This document shows positions 52,727 to 61,026 of a DNA stretch of 64,000 nt, one piece after another (the stretch's first letter is position 1; each line of letters starts with the position of its first letter). A program made the translations under genes and the position numbers. The notes beneath the pieces were generated by a model. That model did no database searches. It was given only the letters and a program-made list of their open reading frames with translations, and had not been told where the DNA came from. The stretch is from Amycolatopsis mongoliensis (GTDB lineage Bacteria; Actinomycetota; Actinomycetes; Mycobacteriales; Pseudonocardiaceae): contig NZ_CP127295.1 of assembly GCF_030285665.1 (NCBI RefSeq), positions 1,240,001 to 1,304,000 of the forward strand. Direction: 5' to 3'.

Positions 52727-53337
52727 ACCGACACCTTCGCAGACTGCGGGGCGTGATCGCGCCGGCGCTCGAGCGAGGCGCGCAGCGCTTGGCGCCCGCG
52801 GTGGATCCGGCTGCGGACGGTGCCCAGCTTGACACCGAGCGTCGCGCCGATCTCCTCGTACGAGAGCCCTTCGACGTCACACAGCACCACCGCGGCGCGG
52901 AACTCCGGCGGCAGCTCGTCGAGCGCCGCCTGCAGGTCCGGGTCCAGGTGGGTGTCCGAGTAGACCTGCTCGGGGCTCGGGTCGTCGCCCACGATGCGGT
53001 CGGTGTCCTCCGGCAGGCCTTCCATCCGCACGCGCGAGCGGCGGCGGGCCATGTCCAGGAAGAGGTTGGTGGTGATCCGGTGCAGCCAGCCTTCGAACGT
53101 GCCCGGCTTGTAGGACGCCAGCGAGCGGAAGACGCGGATGAAGGTCTCCTGCGTGAGGTCCTCGGCGTCGTGCGCGTTGCCGGTCAGGCGGTAGGCGAGC
53201 CGGTAGACCCGGTCGCCGTGCTCGCGGACGACCTCGTCCCAGGACGGTGGCGTCCAAGCTGCCTCGTCCAGGGACACGGGCTGAGCCGCGTCGACGTCCG
53301 TATCGGCGTTCTGCATCGCGGGAGCAGGCACCTCCAT
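52723..53337 (-). CDS. sigE: ECF sigma factor SigE
   Basis: 204 residues. Region 2 ([27 protein letters not shown]...[20 protein letters not shown]) and region 4 ([44 protein letters not shown]) are complete. It directs envelope and oxidative stress genes, probably including htrA. ATG 53337 is chosen because AGGAG lies eight bases before; an upstream GTG at 53361 is in frame. It is co-translated with rseA, and upstream sequence holds an ECF-type promoter and direct repeats. Confidence 0.94.
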   Translation of the reverse strand: MEVPAPAMQNADTDVDAAQPVSLDEAAWTPPSWDEVVREHGDRVYRLAYRLTGNAHDAEDLTQETFIRVFRSLASYKPGTFEGWLHRITTNLFLDMARRRSRVRMEGLPEDTDRIVGDDPSPEQVYSDTHLDPDLQAALDELPPEFRAAVVLCDVEGLSYEEIGATLGVKLGTVRSRIHRGRQALRASLERRRDHAPQSAKVSV

Positions 53338-53362
53338 CTGCGTTTCTCCTGTCTGCTCCACC

Positions 53363-53389
53363 CAACGCGGGCTGTCGCCACGGTGTTCC
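53363..53389 (-). promoter_or_regulatory. ECF-type promoter of sigE
   Basis: Read toward sigE: GGAAC, 17 bases, CGTTG. This matches the GGAAC-N16-18-GTT promoter class used by SigE-type sigma factors, and lies 26 bases before the ATG, suggesting autoregulation. Confidence 0.55.
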
Positions 53390-53433
53390 CCGTGTGCTCG
53401 GATTTCAGTCTCTCCGGGCTCCTTATGGTTCTA

Positions 53434-53462
53434 GTGAGACTGGACTGAGAGCAGCCTGAGAA
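53434..53462 (-). promoter_or_regulatory. Three direct repeats at 11-base period upstream of sigE (OmpR/MprA-like site)
   Basis: GTGAGAC (53434), CTGAGAG (53445) and CTGAGAA (53456), or TTCTCAG-CTCTCAG-GTCTCAC toward sigE, repeat exactly every 11 bases, the geometry of OmpR-family response regulators. Mycobacterial MprA controls sigE through related direct repeats. Confidence 0.55.
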
Positions 53463-53528
53463 CTTCTCCCCGGGTGCTTACCAGGGAGCCTGCGCGGATT
53501 TATCGACAACCAACGCTAACCTCCGTGC

Positions 53529-54173
53529 GTGAACACGCCCATCCCTGCGGCCGCACCGGCCGACTCCGGGTTCGTCGACGGGTACCTGCCCGACGACGAG
53601 GTGCTGTCTTCGGCGCGCGCACGGGCCGACGACCTGGGCTGCAGCTCGCTGAGCGCGGGGGCGGGCGCGACCTTGCGCTTCCTGGCCGCGACGCTGTGCG
53701 CGAAGGCCGTCGTCGAGGTCGGCACCGGCGCCGGGGTGAGCGGGCTGAGCCTGCTGCGCGGCATGGCGCCCGACGGCATCCTGACCTCGATCGACGTCGA
53801 GCCCGAGTACCAGCGGGCGGCTCGCGTCACGTTCCGCGAGGCCGGCTACGCGCCGGGCCGGACGCGGCTGATCGTCGGGCGGGCCCTGGACGTGCTCCAG
53901 CGGCTCACCCCCGGCGGCTACGACCTGGTGTTCGTCGACTCCGCGCACATCGAGTACCCCGGCTGCTACGAGCTGGGCGTGTCGCTGCTGCGGCGCGGCG
54001 GGATCATCGCGTTCCACAACGTGCTGGCCGGCGGCCGCGTGATCGACCCGTCCCACCGGGACCCGGAGACCCTCGCCCTGCGCGAAGTGGCACGGGCGTT
54101 CCGCGAGGACGAACGCCTGGTCCCGGCCCTGTTGCCGGTCGGTGGCGGACTGCTGGTCGCCGCGGCGATCTGA
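53529..54173 (+). CDS. Class I SAM-dependent O-methyltransferase (Rv1220c-like)
   Basis: 214 residues. The SAM-binding region VVEVGTGAGVSGLSLLRGM, acidic loop SIDVEPEYQRAAR and metal-ligand stretch DLVFVDSAHIEYPGC mark a catechol-type O-methyltransferase family 3. It is divergent from sigE, as in mycobacteria. Start GTG 53529 with no strong ribosome site. Substrate unknown. Confidence 0.92.
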   Translation: MNTPIPAAAPADSGFVDGYLPDDEVLSSARARADDLGCSSLSAGAGATLRFLAATLCAKAVVEVGTGAGVSGLSLLRGMAPDGILTSIDVEPEYQRAARVTFREAGYAPGRTRLIVGRALDVLQRLTPGGYDLVFVDSAHIEYPGCYELGVSLLRRGGIIAFHNVLAGGRVIDPSHRDPETLALREVARAFREDERLVPALLPVGGGLLVAAAI

Positions 54174-54174
54174 G

Positions 54175-55359
54175 TCAGCCCGGCACGAGCTCGCGCCGCT
54201 CCACGCGGACCTGCGTCCCGGCGGCCACCACGGCCGCCGCCAGCAGGAGCCACACCGCGACCACCGCGATCAGCCACGGCCAGCCCGCGTGCCCGTAGAC
54301 CCACGCGCCCGCCGCGCCGCCGACGCTGCTGCCCAGGTAGTACGTCGCCGTGTACGTGCCACCCACCTGGCCGCGCGCGTTCTCGGGGGCGTCGGCCGCC
54401 GCCCAGCCGTTCGCGACCGCGTGCGCGGCGAAGAACGCGCAGGTCAGCACCAGGAATCCGGCGATGACCAGCGGCAACGAATCGGGCAGCGTCAGCGCCG
54501 CGCCGACGGCCGTGAGCAGCAGCGCGCCGATCAGCGCACGACGGCGGCCGACGCGCGCCACCAGCCGGCCGGCCGCGGCGGACGACACCGAACCGGTCGC
54601 GTAGGCCAGGAAGACCAGCGAAGCGATCGCCGGCGACAGGTGCAGCGGGTCACCGGTCAGCCGGAACCCGGCCGCGTTGTAGAGCGCGACGAACGAACCC
54701 ATCGCGAGCAGCGCAACGGCGTACTGCGCGAGCAGCACCGGCTTGCTCAACGCCGTGACCAGCCCGCGGGCGACGGCGCGAAGCTGGGCGTCGCCGCGCG
54801 GGCGCGTGCCCGGCGGCAGCGTCACGACGGTGATCGCCGAGCAGATCGCGCCCACTCCCGCGACGACGAACAGCGCGCCGCGCCAGCCGAGCGGCCCGGC
54901 GGTGAACCCGCTGGACAGCCTGCCGAGCATGCCGCCGATCGTGTTGCCCGCGATCATCGCGCCCACGGCGGCGGCGACGCCCGCGCGGCCGAGGCGTTCG
55001 GCCAGGTAGGCGGCCGCGACGCCGGGGAAGCCCGCGATGGCGACGCCCTGGAGAGCGCGCAGGACGAGCAGCGCCGGGTACGTCGGCATCAGCGGCAGCA
55101 GCAGCCCGAAGACGACGGACGCGAGCACCGACGTCAGGATCACCGGGCGCCGGCCGACCACCTCGGACAGCGCGGCGATCGGCAGGACGGCGATGGCGAG
55201 CGCGCCGGTCGCGACGCTGACCGCGAGCGCCGCGCCGCCGGGGTCGAGGTGGTACTGCGCGGCGAGCTGCGGCAGCACCGGCTGCGGCGCGTAGAGCAGG
55301 GCGAAGGAGGAGATCCCGGCCGCGGCGACGGCGATCTTGACTCGGCGCGTGGAAGTCAC
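54175..55359 (-). CDS. MFS transporter
   Basis: About 394 residues from GTG 55359, 12 predicted spans, with the MFS loop motif (ALSEVVGRRPVILTS) and LQGVAIAGFPGVAAAYLAERLG. The family suggests drug or small-molecule efflux of the YnfM/Bcr type. It converges on the O-methyltransferase with one base between stops, and is divergent from a LysR regulator likely to control it. Confidence 0.88.
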   Translation of the reverse strand: MTSTRRVKIAVAAAGISSFALLYAPQPVLPQLAAQYHLDPGGAALAVSVATGALAIAVLPIAALSEVVGRRPVILTSVLASVVFGLLLPLMPTYPALLVLRALQGVAIAGFPGVAAAYLAERLGRAGVAAAVGAMIAGNTIGGMLGRLSSGFTAGPLGWRGALFVVAGVGAICSAITVVTLPPGTRPRGDAQLRAVARGLVTALSKPVLLAQYAVALLAMGSFVALYNAAGFRLTGDPLHLSPAIASLVFLAYATGSVSSAAAGRLVARVGRRRALIGALLLTAVGAALTLPDSLPLVIAGFLVLTCAFFAAHAVANGWAAADAPENARGQVGGTYTATYYLGSSVGGAAGAWVYGHAGWPWLIAVVAVWLLLAAAVVAAGTQVRVERRELVPG

Positions 55360-55421
55360 CCCCTGAAAGTAAGCAGAGCTAACCAATACGTCTAATGCAC
55401 TGCTCTGGAATGATTGATGCG

Positions 55422-56324
55422 ATGACGTATGACTCGCTGTCGGCCCAGGTGGCACCGCACCTGCCGCTGCTCGCCGCCCTGCGCGAGACGAGGAACGTCA
55501 CACGCGCGGCCGAGCTGCTGGGCGTGCCGCAGCCGACGGTGAGCCGCCGGCTCGCGGCGCTGGCCGACGCGCTGGGGGCGCCGCTGACGGTCCCGGACGG
55601 CCGCGGCATCCGCCTGACGCGCGCGGCGGAGCTGCTGGCGGAAGCGGCCGAGCGCGGCCTGGCGGCGGTGGAAACCGGCGTCCGGCTGGCGCGCGAGGAG
55701 GTGGCGCCGGAGTCGGGGCACGTCGTGCTGGGCTTCCTGCACCTGCTCGGGCGGTCACTGGTGCCTTCGCTGCTGCGCGGGCACCGGGCGCGGTACCCGG
55801 GGGTGCGGTTCACGCTGGTCCAGGGCTCGCGGCAGGAGATGATCGACCGGCTGGTGAACGGCGAACTGGACCTGGCCCTGCTGGCCCCGCTCCCCGCGGC
55901 GCCTGCGCTGGCCACGGCGGGCTTGGTGGAGGAGGAGATCCTGCTGTCGGTCCCGGCGGGCCACCCCCTGGCGGGCCGCGAGTCGGTGCGGATGGCGGAG
56001 CTGGCCGACGAGGAGTTCGTGCTGCTGGAGCAGGGCTACGGCGTGCGGACACTGACGGACGAGCTCTGTGCGGCGGCCGGGTTTTCGCCCCGGATCGCGT
56101 TCGAGGGGCAGGAATCGGACACGGTGCGGGGGTTGGTGGCAGCGGGGCTCGGGGTGGCGCTGCTGCCGCGGTTCGGCCCGGGCAGCCCGGCGGGAGTGGC
56201 GGAGGTACCGCTGGAACCGAGGCCTTACCGGACGATCGGGTTGGCTTGGCGGACGGACGAGCCGATGACCCCGGCGGTGACGGGCTTCCGCGACCACGTG
56301 CTGACGACTGCGGCCCAGGGCTGA
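55422..56324 (+). CDS. LysR family regulator
   Basis: About 300 residues. HTH: LPLLAALRETRNVTRAAELLGVPQPTVSRRLAALADALG; the C-terminal periplasmic-binding-like effector domain follows (GHVVLGFLHLLGRSLVPSLLRGHR...). ATG 55422 or 55410. Divergent to the MFS gene, with a 62-base intergenic region, the usual LysR arrangement for controlling an adjacent gene. Confidence 0.88.
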   Translation: MTYDSLSAQVAPHLPLLAALRETRNVTRAAELLGVPQPTVSRRLAALADALGAPLTVPDGRGIRLTRAAELLAEAAERGLAAVETGVRLAREEVAPESGHVVLGFLHLLGRSLVPSLLRGHRARYPGVRFTLVQGSRQEMIDRLVNGELDLALLAPLPAAPALATAGLVEEEILLSVPAGHPLAGRESVRMAELADEEFVLLEQGYGVRTLTDELCAAAGFSPRIAFEGQESDTVRGLVAAGLGVALLPRFGPGSPAGVAEVPLEPRPYRTIGLAWRTDEPMTPAVTGFRDHVLTTAAQG

Positions 56325-56388
56325 GCCGCTGAGGCCGCCGCGCCCGAGCCCGGCTCCGAATCGGTGCGGTGGTGGCCACGCGAACGTC

Positions 56389-56435
56389 GTGAATGACTCA
56401 TTCATGTCCTCGGACGAGGTGAATGAGTCATTCAC
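56389..56435. repeat. Palindrome module 3
   Basis: GTGAATGACTCATTCAT (centre 56397) and GTGAATGAGTCATTCAC (centre 56427), 30 bases apart, with a CCTCGGACGAGG linker. Upstream on the left-reading strand lies a partial copy of the GGGCGGGGGCTGTCCGG tract (about 56490-56510). Confidence 0.75.
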
Positions 56436-56576
56436 GACGCCTCGACGCCTTCGAACGGCACCCCGAGCATCGCCCAAGCTAAGAGCCCACCGCCGGACAG
56501 CCCCCGCCCGTTCCTGGCCGAGGAGGAGATGGGTGGGGGGGCGTGTCTTGGGCGGCCCGGAGGTGTTCCCGATGAC

Positions 56577-56623
56577 GTGAATGACTCATTCACGTCGTCA
56601 GATGACAGGAATGAGTCATTCAC
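56577..56623. repeat. Palindrome module 4
   Basis: GTGAATGACTCATTCAC (centre 56585) and a one-mismatch relative (centre 56615), 30 bases apart. It lies 188 bases from module 3, matching the 187 bases between modules 1 and 2. Confidence 0.75.
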
Positions 56624-56726
56624 GACATCCACGACCGAGCCCCTCGACCCGCCGACGCCGAGATCCGACCTTGTCGACCCCTTGCCCCGGAAGGGCAGAG
56701 TGCATCGGCAACAGTCGTCGGGTGAG

Positions 56727-56893
56727 GTGAACGAGCCGTTCATGACATCGCCGCGGCAGCCCAAGCCCAGAGCCCGCCGCCGGACAGCCCCCGCCCGTCC
56801 CTGGGGGGCGTCCCCGCTCCAGTCTATCGGCCCCCACCGACAGGACCGGCCACGAACGGCAGGTTGTCCACAGCCCGCCCGAGCTGGGGAAAA
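56727..56893 (-). repeat. Copy B of the DnaA-box element with degenerate module 5
   Basis: Read leftward: CTGGGGAAAA complement (56884-56893), 11 bases, perfect DnaA box TTGTCCACA (56864-56872), 35 bases, GATAGACTGG (56819-56828), the GGGCGGGGGCTGTCCGGCGG tract, and a worn palindrome GTGAACG-AGC-CGTTCAT (56727-56743). It abuts the pepA stop. Confidence 0.65.
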
Positions 56894-56894
56894 C

Positions 56895-58355
56895 TCAGAG
56901 CGAAGCCGCCAGCTCCACCAAAGTCCGAGCCGCGAAGCCCGTCGCTCCGGGGACGACGTCGTCGTAGTTCTTCTCCGATCGCGCCGGCCCCGCGATGTCC
57001 AGGTGCGCCCACGGCAACCCCGCCGTGAACTCACGCAGGAACAGCGCCGCCGTGATGCCGCCCGGGCCCGCCGGGGTCTGGCGGACGTCGCCGAACTCGC
57101 CGCGGACGTTCTCCGCGTAGTCCTCCACCAGCGGCATGCGCCACCACGCCTCGCCCACGCGCTCGCCCGCCGAGCGGACCAGCGAAGCCACCGAATCCTC
57201 CGAAGCGAACAACCCGCCCGTCCGCAGCCCCAGGGACACCTTCATCGCGCCGGTCAACGTCGCCGCGTCCACGACCAGGTCCGGGGCGAAGCGGCGGATC
57301 CCGTACGCCAGCGCGTCCGCCAGGACCATCCGGCCCTCCGCGTCCGTGTTGCCGACCTCGGTCGTCTTGCCGCCGTAGTGCCGGACGATGTCGCCCGGCC
57401 GGTACGACGATCCCGACACGTGGTTCTCCGCCGCCGGCACCAGCGCCGTCACCCGTACCGGGAGACCCAGCGCCGCGATCCCGCGGATCGCCGCGATCAC
57501 CGCCGCGCCGCCCGCCATGTCCGTGCGCATCAGGTGCATTCCGTCGGCCGGCTTGATCGACAGGCCGCCCGTGTCGAACGTGATGCCCTTGCCCACCAGC
57601 AGCAGGTGCTTCGCCGCCCCCGACGGCTTGTACGCCATCTCGATCAGCCGCGGCGGCCGCGCCGAACCGCCGCCGACCGCCAGGACGCCGCCGAAGCCCT
57701 GCGTCGCCAGCCACTTCTCGTCCCGCACCGTCACCTCGACGCGCGGACCCGCCACCCGGGCCGCGGTGTCCGCGAGCCAGGCCGGGGTCTTGATGTTGGA
57801 CGGCGTGTTCGCGAGGTCGCGCGTCAGCGCCGTCGCCGCGGCCAGCACCGAAGCCCGCGAAACCAGCTCTGCATAGGCGTCGACGGCCCGGTCCTCGGCG
57901 ACGAGCCGCACCGTCCGCACGGCCGGCTTCGGGTCCTCACCGGTCACCTTGAACCGGTAGCCGCCGAGCAGCAGCCCCAGCGCCAGCTCGGTGACGTGCT
58001 CGCCGGAAGCCTCTTCGGGCAGCACCAGCTGCACCGCGCGGAACGCCCGGCCGCCGTGCTCGACGTCGTCGGCCAGCGCCGCGTTCACCGCGCGGACCAG
58101 CGCCGCGCCCGCCTTCCGGTACTGCTTCGGCTCGCCGTCGCCCAGGCCCGCGACCCAGCGGGCTTCGTCGGCGGGGACCGTCTGCACGTCGCCCGCCTTG
58201 CCGGTGATCCGGACGCCGCCGATCTCCAGCGGCTCGGACTCGACGTCGTCGGCGGGAGCGGTCACCAGCCGGGCCGTCGGGGCGCCGCGGCGGAGGTCGC
58301 CCGCCACCTCGATGTCGAGCAGACTGGTCGGAACGGGGGGTAGCGGATTACGCAC
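56895..58355 (-). CDS. pepA: Leucyl aminopeptidase
   Basis: 486 residues of family M17. The signature NTDAEGRMVLADAL and KGITFDTGGLSIK plus MHLMRTDMAGGAAV provide the two-metal site and bicarbonate-binding region. It cleaves N-terminal residues from peptides in the cytoplasm. GTG 58355 is selected by GAAGG nine bases before; a TTG at 58364 is in frame. A copy of the DnaA-box repeat begins two bases after its stop. Confidence 0.96.
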   Translation of the reverse strand: MRNPLPPVPTSLLDIEVAGDLRRGAPTARLVTAPADDVESEPLEIGGVRITGKAGDVQTVPADEARWVAGLGDGEPKQYRKAGAALVRAVNAALADDVEHGGRAFRAVQLVLPEEASGEHVTELALGLLLGGYRFKVTGEDPKPAVRTVRLVAEDRAVDAYAELVSRASVLAAATALTRDLANTPSNIKTPAWLADTAARVAGPRVEVTVRDEKWLATQGFGGVLAVGGGSARPPRLIEMAYKPSGAAKHLLLVGKGITFDTGGLSIKPADGMHLMRTDMAGGAAVIAAIRGIAALGLPVRVTALVPAAENHVSGSSYRPGDIVRHYGGKTTEVGNTDAEGRMVLADALAYGIRRFAPDLVVDAATLTGAMKVSLGLRTGGLFASEDSVASLVRSAGERVGEAWWRMPLVEDYAENVRGEFGDVRQTPAGPGGITAALFLREFTAGLPWAHLDIAGPARSEKNYDDVVPGATGFAARTLVELAASL

Positions 58356-58445
58356 AGTGAGCAACCTTCGGGCGCAGAGGAACCGCGACCCCGGCCTCCG
58401 AAGGGAGACCGGGGTGCGACGGAAGGACGGTTCGAGGGGCTCGGC

Positions 58446-58613
58446 TCAGCCGGTGACCTCCGCCAGCGCGGCGCCGAGGTCCTTCGCTTCTTCCGCGGAG
58501 AGTTCGACGACGAGTCGCCCACCACCCTCGAGCGGTACGCGCATCACGAGGCCCCGCCCCTCCTTAGTCACTTCGAGGGGACCATCTCCGGTCCGGGGCT
58601 TCATGGCCGCCAT
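58446..58613 (-). CDS. DUF3117 small protein (Rv1211-like)
   Basis: 55 residues. MAAMKPRTGDGPLEVTKEG is nearly invariant in actinobacteria; the rest is a beta hairpin-like ...VMRVPLEGGGRLVVELSAEE. A GGGAG upstream supports ATG 58613. Function unknown. In mycobacteria it is next to tagA, and Tag follows here at 59692. Confidence 0.93.
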   Translation of the reverse strand: MAAMKPRTGDGPLEVTKEGRGLVMRVPLEGGGRLVVELSAEEAKDLGAALAEVTG

Positions 58614-58810
58614 AGCGTGCTCCCTCCGTCTCAACCGGCGCGCCCGGGTCGCGCTCGCGTGAAAGCCAGCCGGGTCTGGTGTCCATTGTCCCTCATCAGC
58701 GGCCGGGCGCATCAGCGGACCGATCTTTTGCCGCCGTATCGGTGCTGGTATGCGGCTCGCGCGGGGTGGAAGACTGTCGGACGACCGATGTTTCCGCGCA
58801 AGGAGAAGAC

Positions 58811-59605
58811 GTGACCACATCCGACGTCCTGCTGACCGCCGACGCCGACGGGGTGCGCACCCTCACCCTCAACCGGCCGCAGGCGTACAACTCGCTGACC
58901 GTCGAGCTGAAGGAAGCACTGCTCGCGGCGCTGCGCGAGGCGGCGGACGACGAAGCCGTCCGCGCGGTCGTGCTGACCGGATCCGGCAAGGCGTTCTGCG
59001 CCGGCCAGGATTTGAAGGAGCACGTGGGACTGCTCCAGGCGGGTGACCCCGCCCCGCTACACACGGTGAAGGAGCACTACAACCCGATCGTCAAGGCGAT
59101 CGTGGACATGCCGAAGCCGGTGATCGCCGCGATCAACGGCACCGCCGCCGGGGCGGGCGCGGCCTTCGCCTACGCCAGTGACCTGCGGATCGCCGCCGAG
59201 TCGTCGTCGTTCCTGATGGCCTTCGCCAACGTCGGGCTCGGCCCGGACTCAGGCGCGTCCTGGACGCTGCAGCGGCTGGTCGGCTACAGCCGCGCCGCCG
59301 AGCTGATGCTGCTGGCCCGGACCGTCGACGCGGCGGAGGCGCTGCGGCTCGGCCTGGTCGGCGAGGTCGTGCCGGACGAGGAGCTGCCGGCGCGTGCCCA
59401 GAAGGTCGCGGCGAAGCTCGCGGCCGGGCCGACCGTGGCCTACGCGAAGATCAAGGGCGTGCTCAACCTGGCCGCGCAGTCGACGTTCGACGAGGCGCTC
59501 GCCGCGGAGGACGCCGCCCAGACCGCGCTCGGCGCGACCGCCGACCACACCGAAGCCGTCGAGGCCTTCGTCGGCAAGCGCAAGCCCAACTTCCAGGGCA
59601 AGTAG
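58811..59605 (+). CDS. Enoyl-CoA hydratase/isomerase family protein
   Basis: 264 residues. Crotonase-fold oxyanion motifs VLTGSGKAFCAGQDLKEH and AAINGTAAGAGAAFAYASD, with AFANVGLGPDSGASW resembling PaaG/PaaB-type isomerases (the D of GPDSG is a catalytic acid in the group). It hydrates or isomerises enoyl-CoA. AGGAGAAGAC before GTG 58811 fixes the start. A hairpin follows the stop. Confidence 0.93.
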   Translation: MTTSDVLLTADADGVRTLTLNRPQAYNSLTVELKEALLAALREAADDEAVRAVVLTGSGKAFCAGQDLKEHVGLLQAGDPAPLHTVKEHYNPIVKAIVDMPKPVIAAINGTAAGAGAAFAYASDLRIAAESSSFLMAFANVGLGPDSGASWTLQRLVGYSRAAELMLLARTVDAAEALRLGLVGEVVPDEELPARAQKVAAKLAAGPTVAYAKIKGVLNLAAQSTFDEALAAEDAAQTALGATADHTEAVEAFVGKRKPNFQGK

Positions 59606-59622
59606 GCAGTCTGCCGCAGCTC

Positions 59623-59668
59623 GTCGTGAGTGGCAATTAGGGTTCTAACCCGAATTACCACTCACGAC
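59623..59668. terminator. Hairpin between enoyl-CoA hydratase and tag
   Basis: Arms 59623-59644 and 59647-59668 (GTCGTGAGTGGCAATTAGG... and complement) pair with two mismatches. It lies between convergent genes. Confidence 0.75.
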
Positions 59669-59691
59669 AGCCGCAGCAGACCCGGAAACCG

Positions 59692-60255
59692 TCAGTTTGC
59701 GCGGAAGCAGCCCTTGACGTGGTCGTCGACCATGCCGGTGGCCTGCATCAGCGCGTAGCACGTCGTCGGCCCGAGGAACACGAAGCCGCGCTTCTTCAGC
59801 TCCTTGGCCATCGCCTTGGACTCGTCGGTGATCGCCGGAACGTCCGCCATCGACACAGGTCGCTTGTGCGAGGCGGGCGCGAACGACCACAGCAGGTCGT
59901 CCAGCGGCTCGTCCAGCGCCGCGATCGCCTTCGCGTTGGTGATCGCGGCCAGGATCTTCGCCCGGTTCCGCACGATCGACGCGTCCTGCATCAGCCGTTC
60001 GACGTCGGCGTCGCCGAACTTCGCCACCTTCACCGGCTTGAACTGCTTGAACGCCTTCCGGAAGCCCTCCCGCTTGCGCAGGATCGTGATCCACGACAGC
60101 CCGGACTGGAACGACTCGAGGCACAGCCGCTCGTACAGCTCGTCCTGCCCGTGGAGCGGCGTGCCCCACTCCTCGTCGTGGTAGTCCGCGTAGTCCGGGG
60201 TCGAATTGCCCCAGCTGCACCGCGCGACGCCGTCGGCGCCGAGAAGCTCACTCAT
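59692..60255 (-). CDS. tag: DNA-3-methyladenine glycosylase I
   Basis: 187 residues. CSWGNSTPDYADYHDEEWGTP with Cys and His ligands for zinc, FQSGLSWITILRKREGF and GPTTCYALMQATGMVDDH are diagnostic of Tag. It removes 3-methyladenine from alkylated DNA. ATG 60255 is taken; GTG 60261 is in frame. Its start overlaps the SRPBCC gene by 8 bases, so it is the last gene of a tightly coupled operon led by PadR. Confidence 0.94.
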   Translation of the reverse strand: MSELLGADGVARCSWGNSTPDYADYHDEEWGTPLHGQDELYERLCLESFQSGLSWITILRKREGFRKAFKQFKPVKVAKFGDADVERLMQDASIVRNRAKILAAITNAKAIAALDEPLDDLLWSFAPASHKRPVSMADVPAITDESKAMAKELKKRGFVFLGPTTCYALMQATGMVDDHVKGCFRAN

Positions 60256-60706
60256 CCCCACCCACCGAATAGTCCTCCGCGAACCGCGCGAACCGCCGCA
60301 GCGACTGGCGCACCCCCAGTGCGAACACCGGCCGCACCACCGGCCAGCCGAGCCGGCCCAGCGGCCCGAACGGCAGCCGCAGGTGCTCGGCCCAGACGAA
60401 CGTCGAGCGCGTCGCGCCCTTCGGCACGACCTGGAACACGCCGGTTCCCTGCACGACGCTGCCGAGGTGGCGGACCCCGCACCGCACCGGCGGTTCCCAG
60501 CTGGTGATCTCCATCGTGTCGGTGAAGCCGATGCCGGCCACCCCGGTGAACGCCGCCAGCCGCGACCCGACGCTGCGGCCGTTGCCCTCGACGACCTCGA
60601 CCTCCGTGCCGAGCATCCACTCGCCCTGACGCGTCCAGTCCGTCAGCGCCAGCCAGGTCGTCCCGGCCGGCGCGCGGACGTCGACCGAGAGCACCAGGTC
60701 CGTCAC
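60248..60706 (-). CDS. SRPBCC family protein
   Basis: 152 residues from GTG 60706. SVDVRAPAGTTWLALTDWTRQGEWM and VQGTGVFQVVPKGATRSTFVWAEHLRLPFGPLG fit the START/SRPBCC cavity fold. Such proteins bind hydrophobic ligands or act as polyketide-cyclase-like enzymes. GTGA overlap with the DivIVA-domain gene and 8-base overlap with tag. Ligand unknown. Confidence 0.85.
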   Translation of the reverse strand: MTDLVLSVDVRAPAGTTWLALTDWTRQGEWMLGTEVEVVEGNGRSVGSRLAAFTGVAGIGFTDTMEITSWEPPVRCGVRHLGSVVQGTGVFQVVPKGATRSTFVWAEHLRLPFGPLGRLGWPVVRPVFALGVRQSLRRFARFAEDYSVGGDE

Positions 60707-61026
60707 TGGGCGCCCTCGGGCGAGCTCTCCCGCTCGCGTTCGCGCTGCTCCAGCTCGGCGACCCGGGTGCGCAGCTCGTCGAGCTCGACGCCGAGGCGCC
60801 GCATCACCCAGTCCACTTCGGACATCTTGTAGCCGCGCAGCACCAGCTGGAAACGGACGTCCTGCAGGTCCTCGCCGGTGATGTCCTCGGCGGGCAGGCG
60901 CGTCGGCGAGCTGCCCGGCGGCAGCGGGGCGAGCTCCTCACCCCGGCCGAAGACCACGGCGGCGAGCAGGAACACCACGGCGGCCACCAGCAGCATGACT
61001 ACGAGGTAGATCAGCGCGGTCGTCAC
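60703..61026 (-). CDS. DivIVA-domain membrane protein (Rv1209-like)
   Basis: 107 residues from GTG 61026. One span (LIYLVVMLLVAAVVFLLAAVVF), a linker and a DivIVA-type segment (DITGEDLQDVRFQLVLRGYKMSEVDWVMRRLGVELDELRTRVAELEQRE), ending in a charged coiled coil. DivIVA domains recognise curved membranes at poles and septa. It overlaps the upstream gene by GTGA. Mtb Rv1209 lies by tagA as well. Confidence 0.85.
   Translation of the reverse strand: MTTALIYLVVMLLVAAVVFLLAAVVFGRGEELAPLPPGSSPTRLPAEDITGEDLQDVRFQLVLRGYKMSEVDWVMRRLGVELDELRTRVAELEQRERERESSPEGAQ

Larger units (their letters stand above)
56325..56894. other. Gene-free region with palindrome modules 3 to 5
   Basis: 570 bases between lysR and pepA. 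It holds three palindrome modules and copy B of the DnaA-box element. All reading frames here come from the repeats. It also carries any pepA terminator. Confidence 0.6.
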
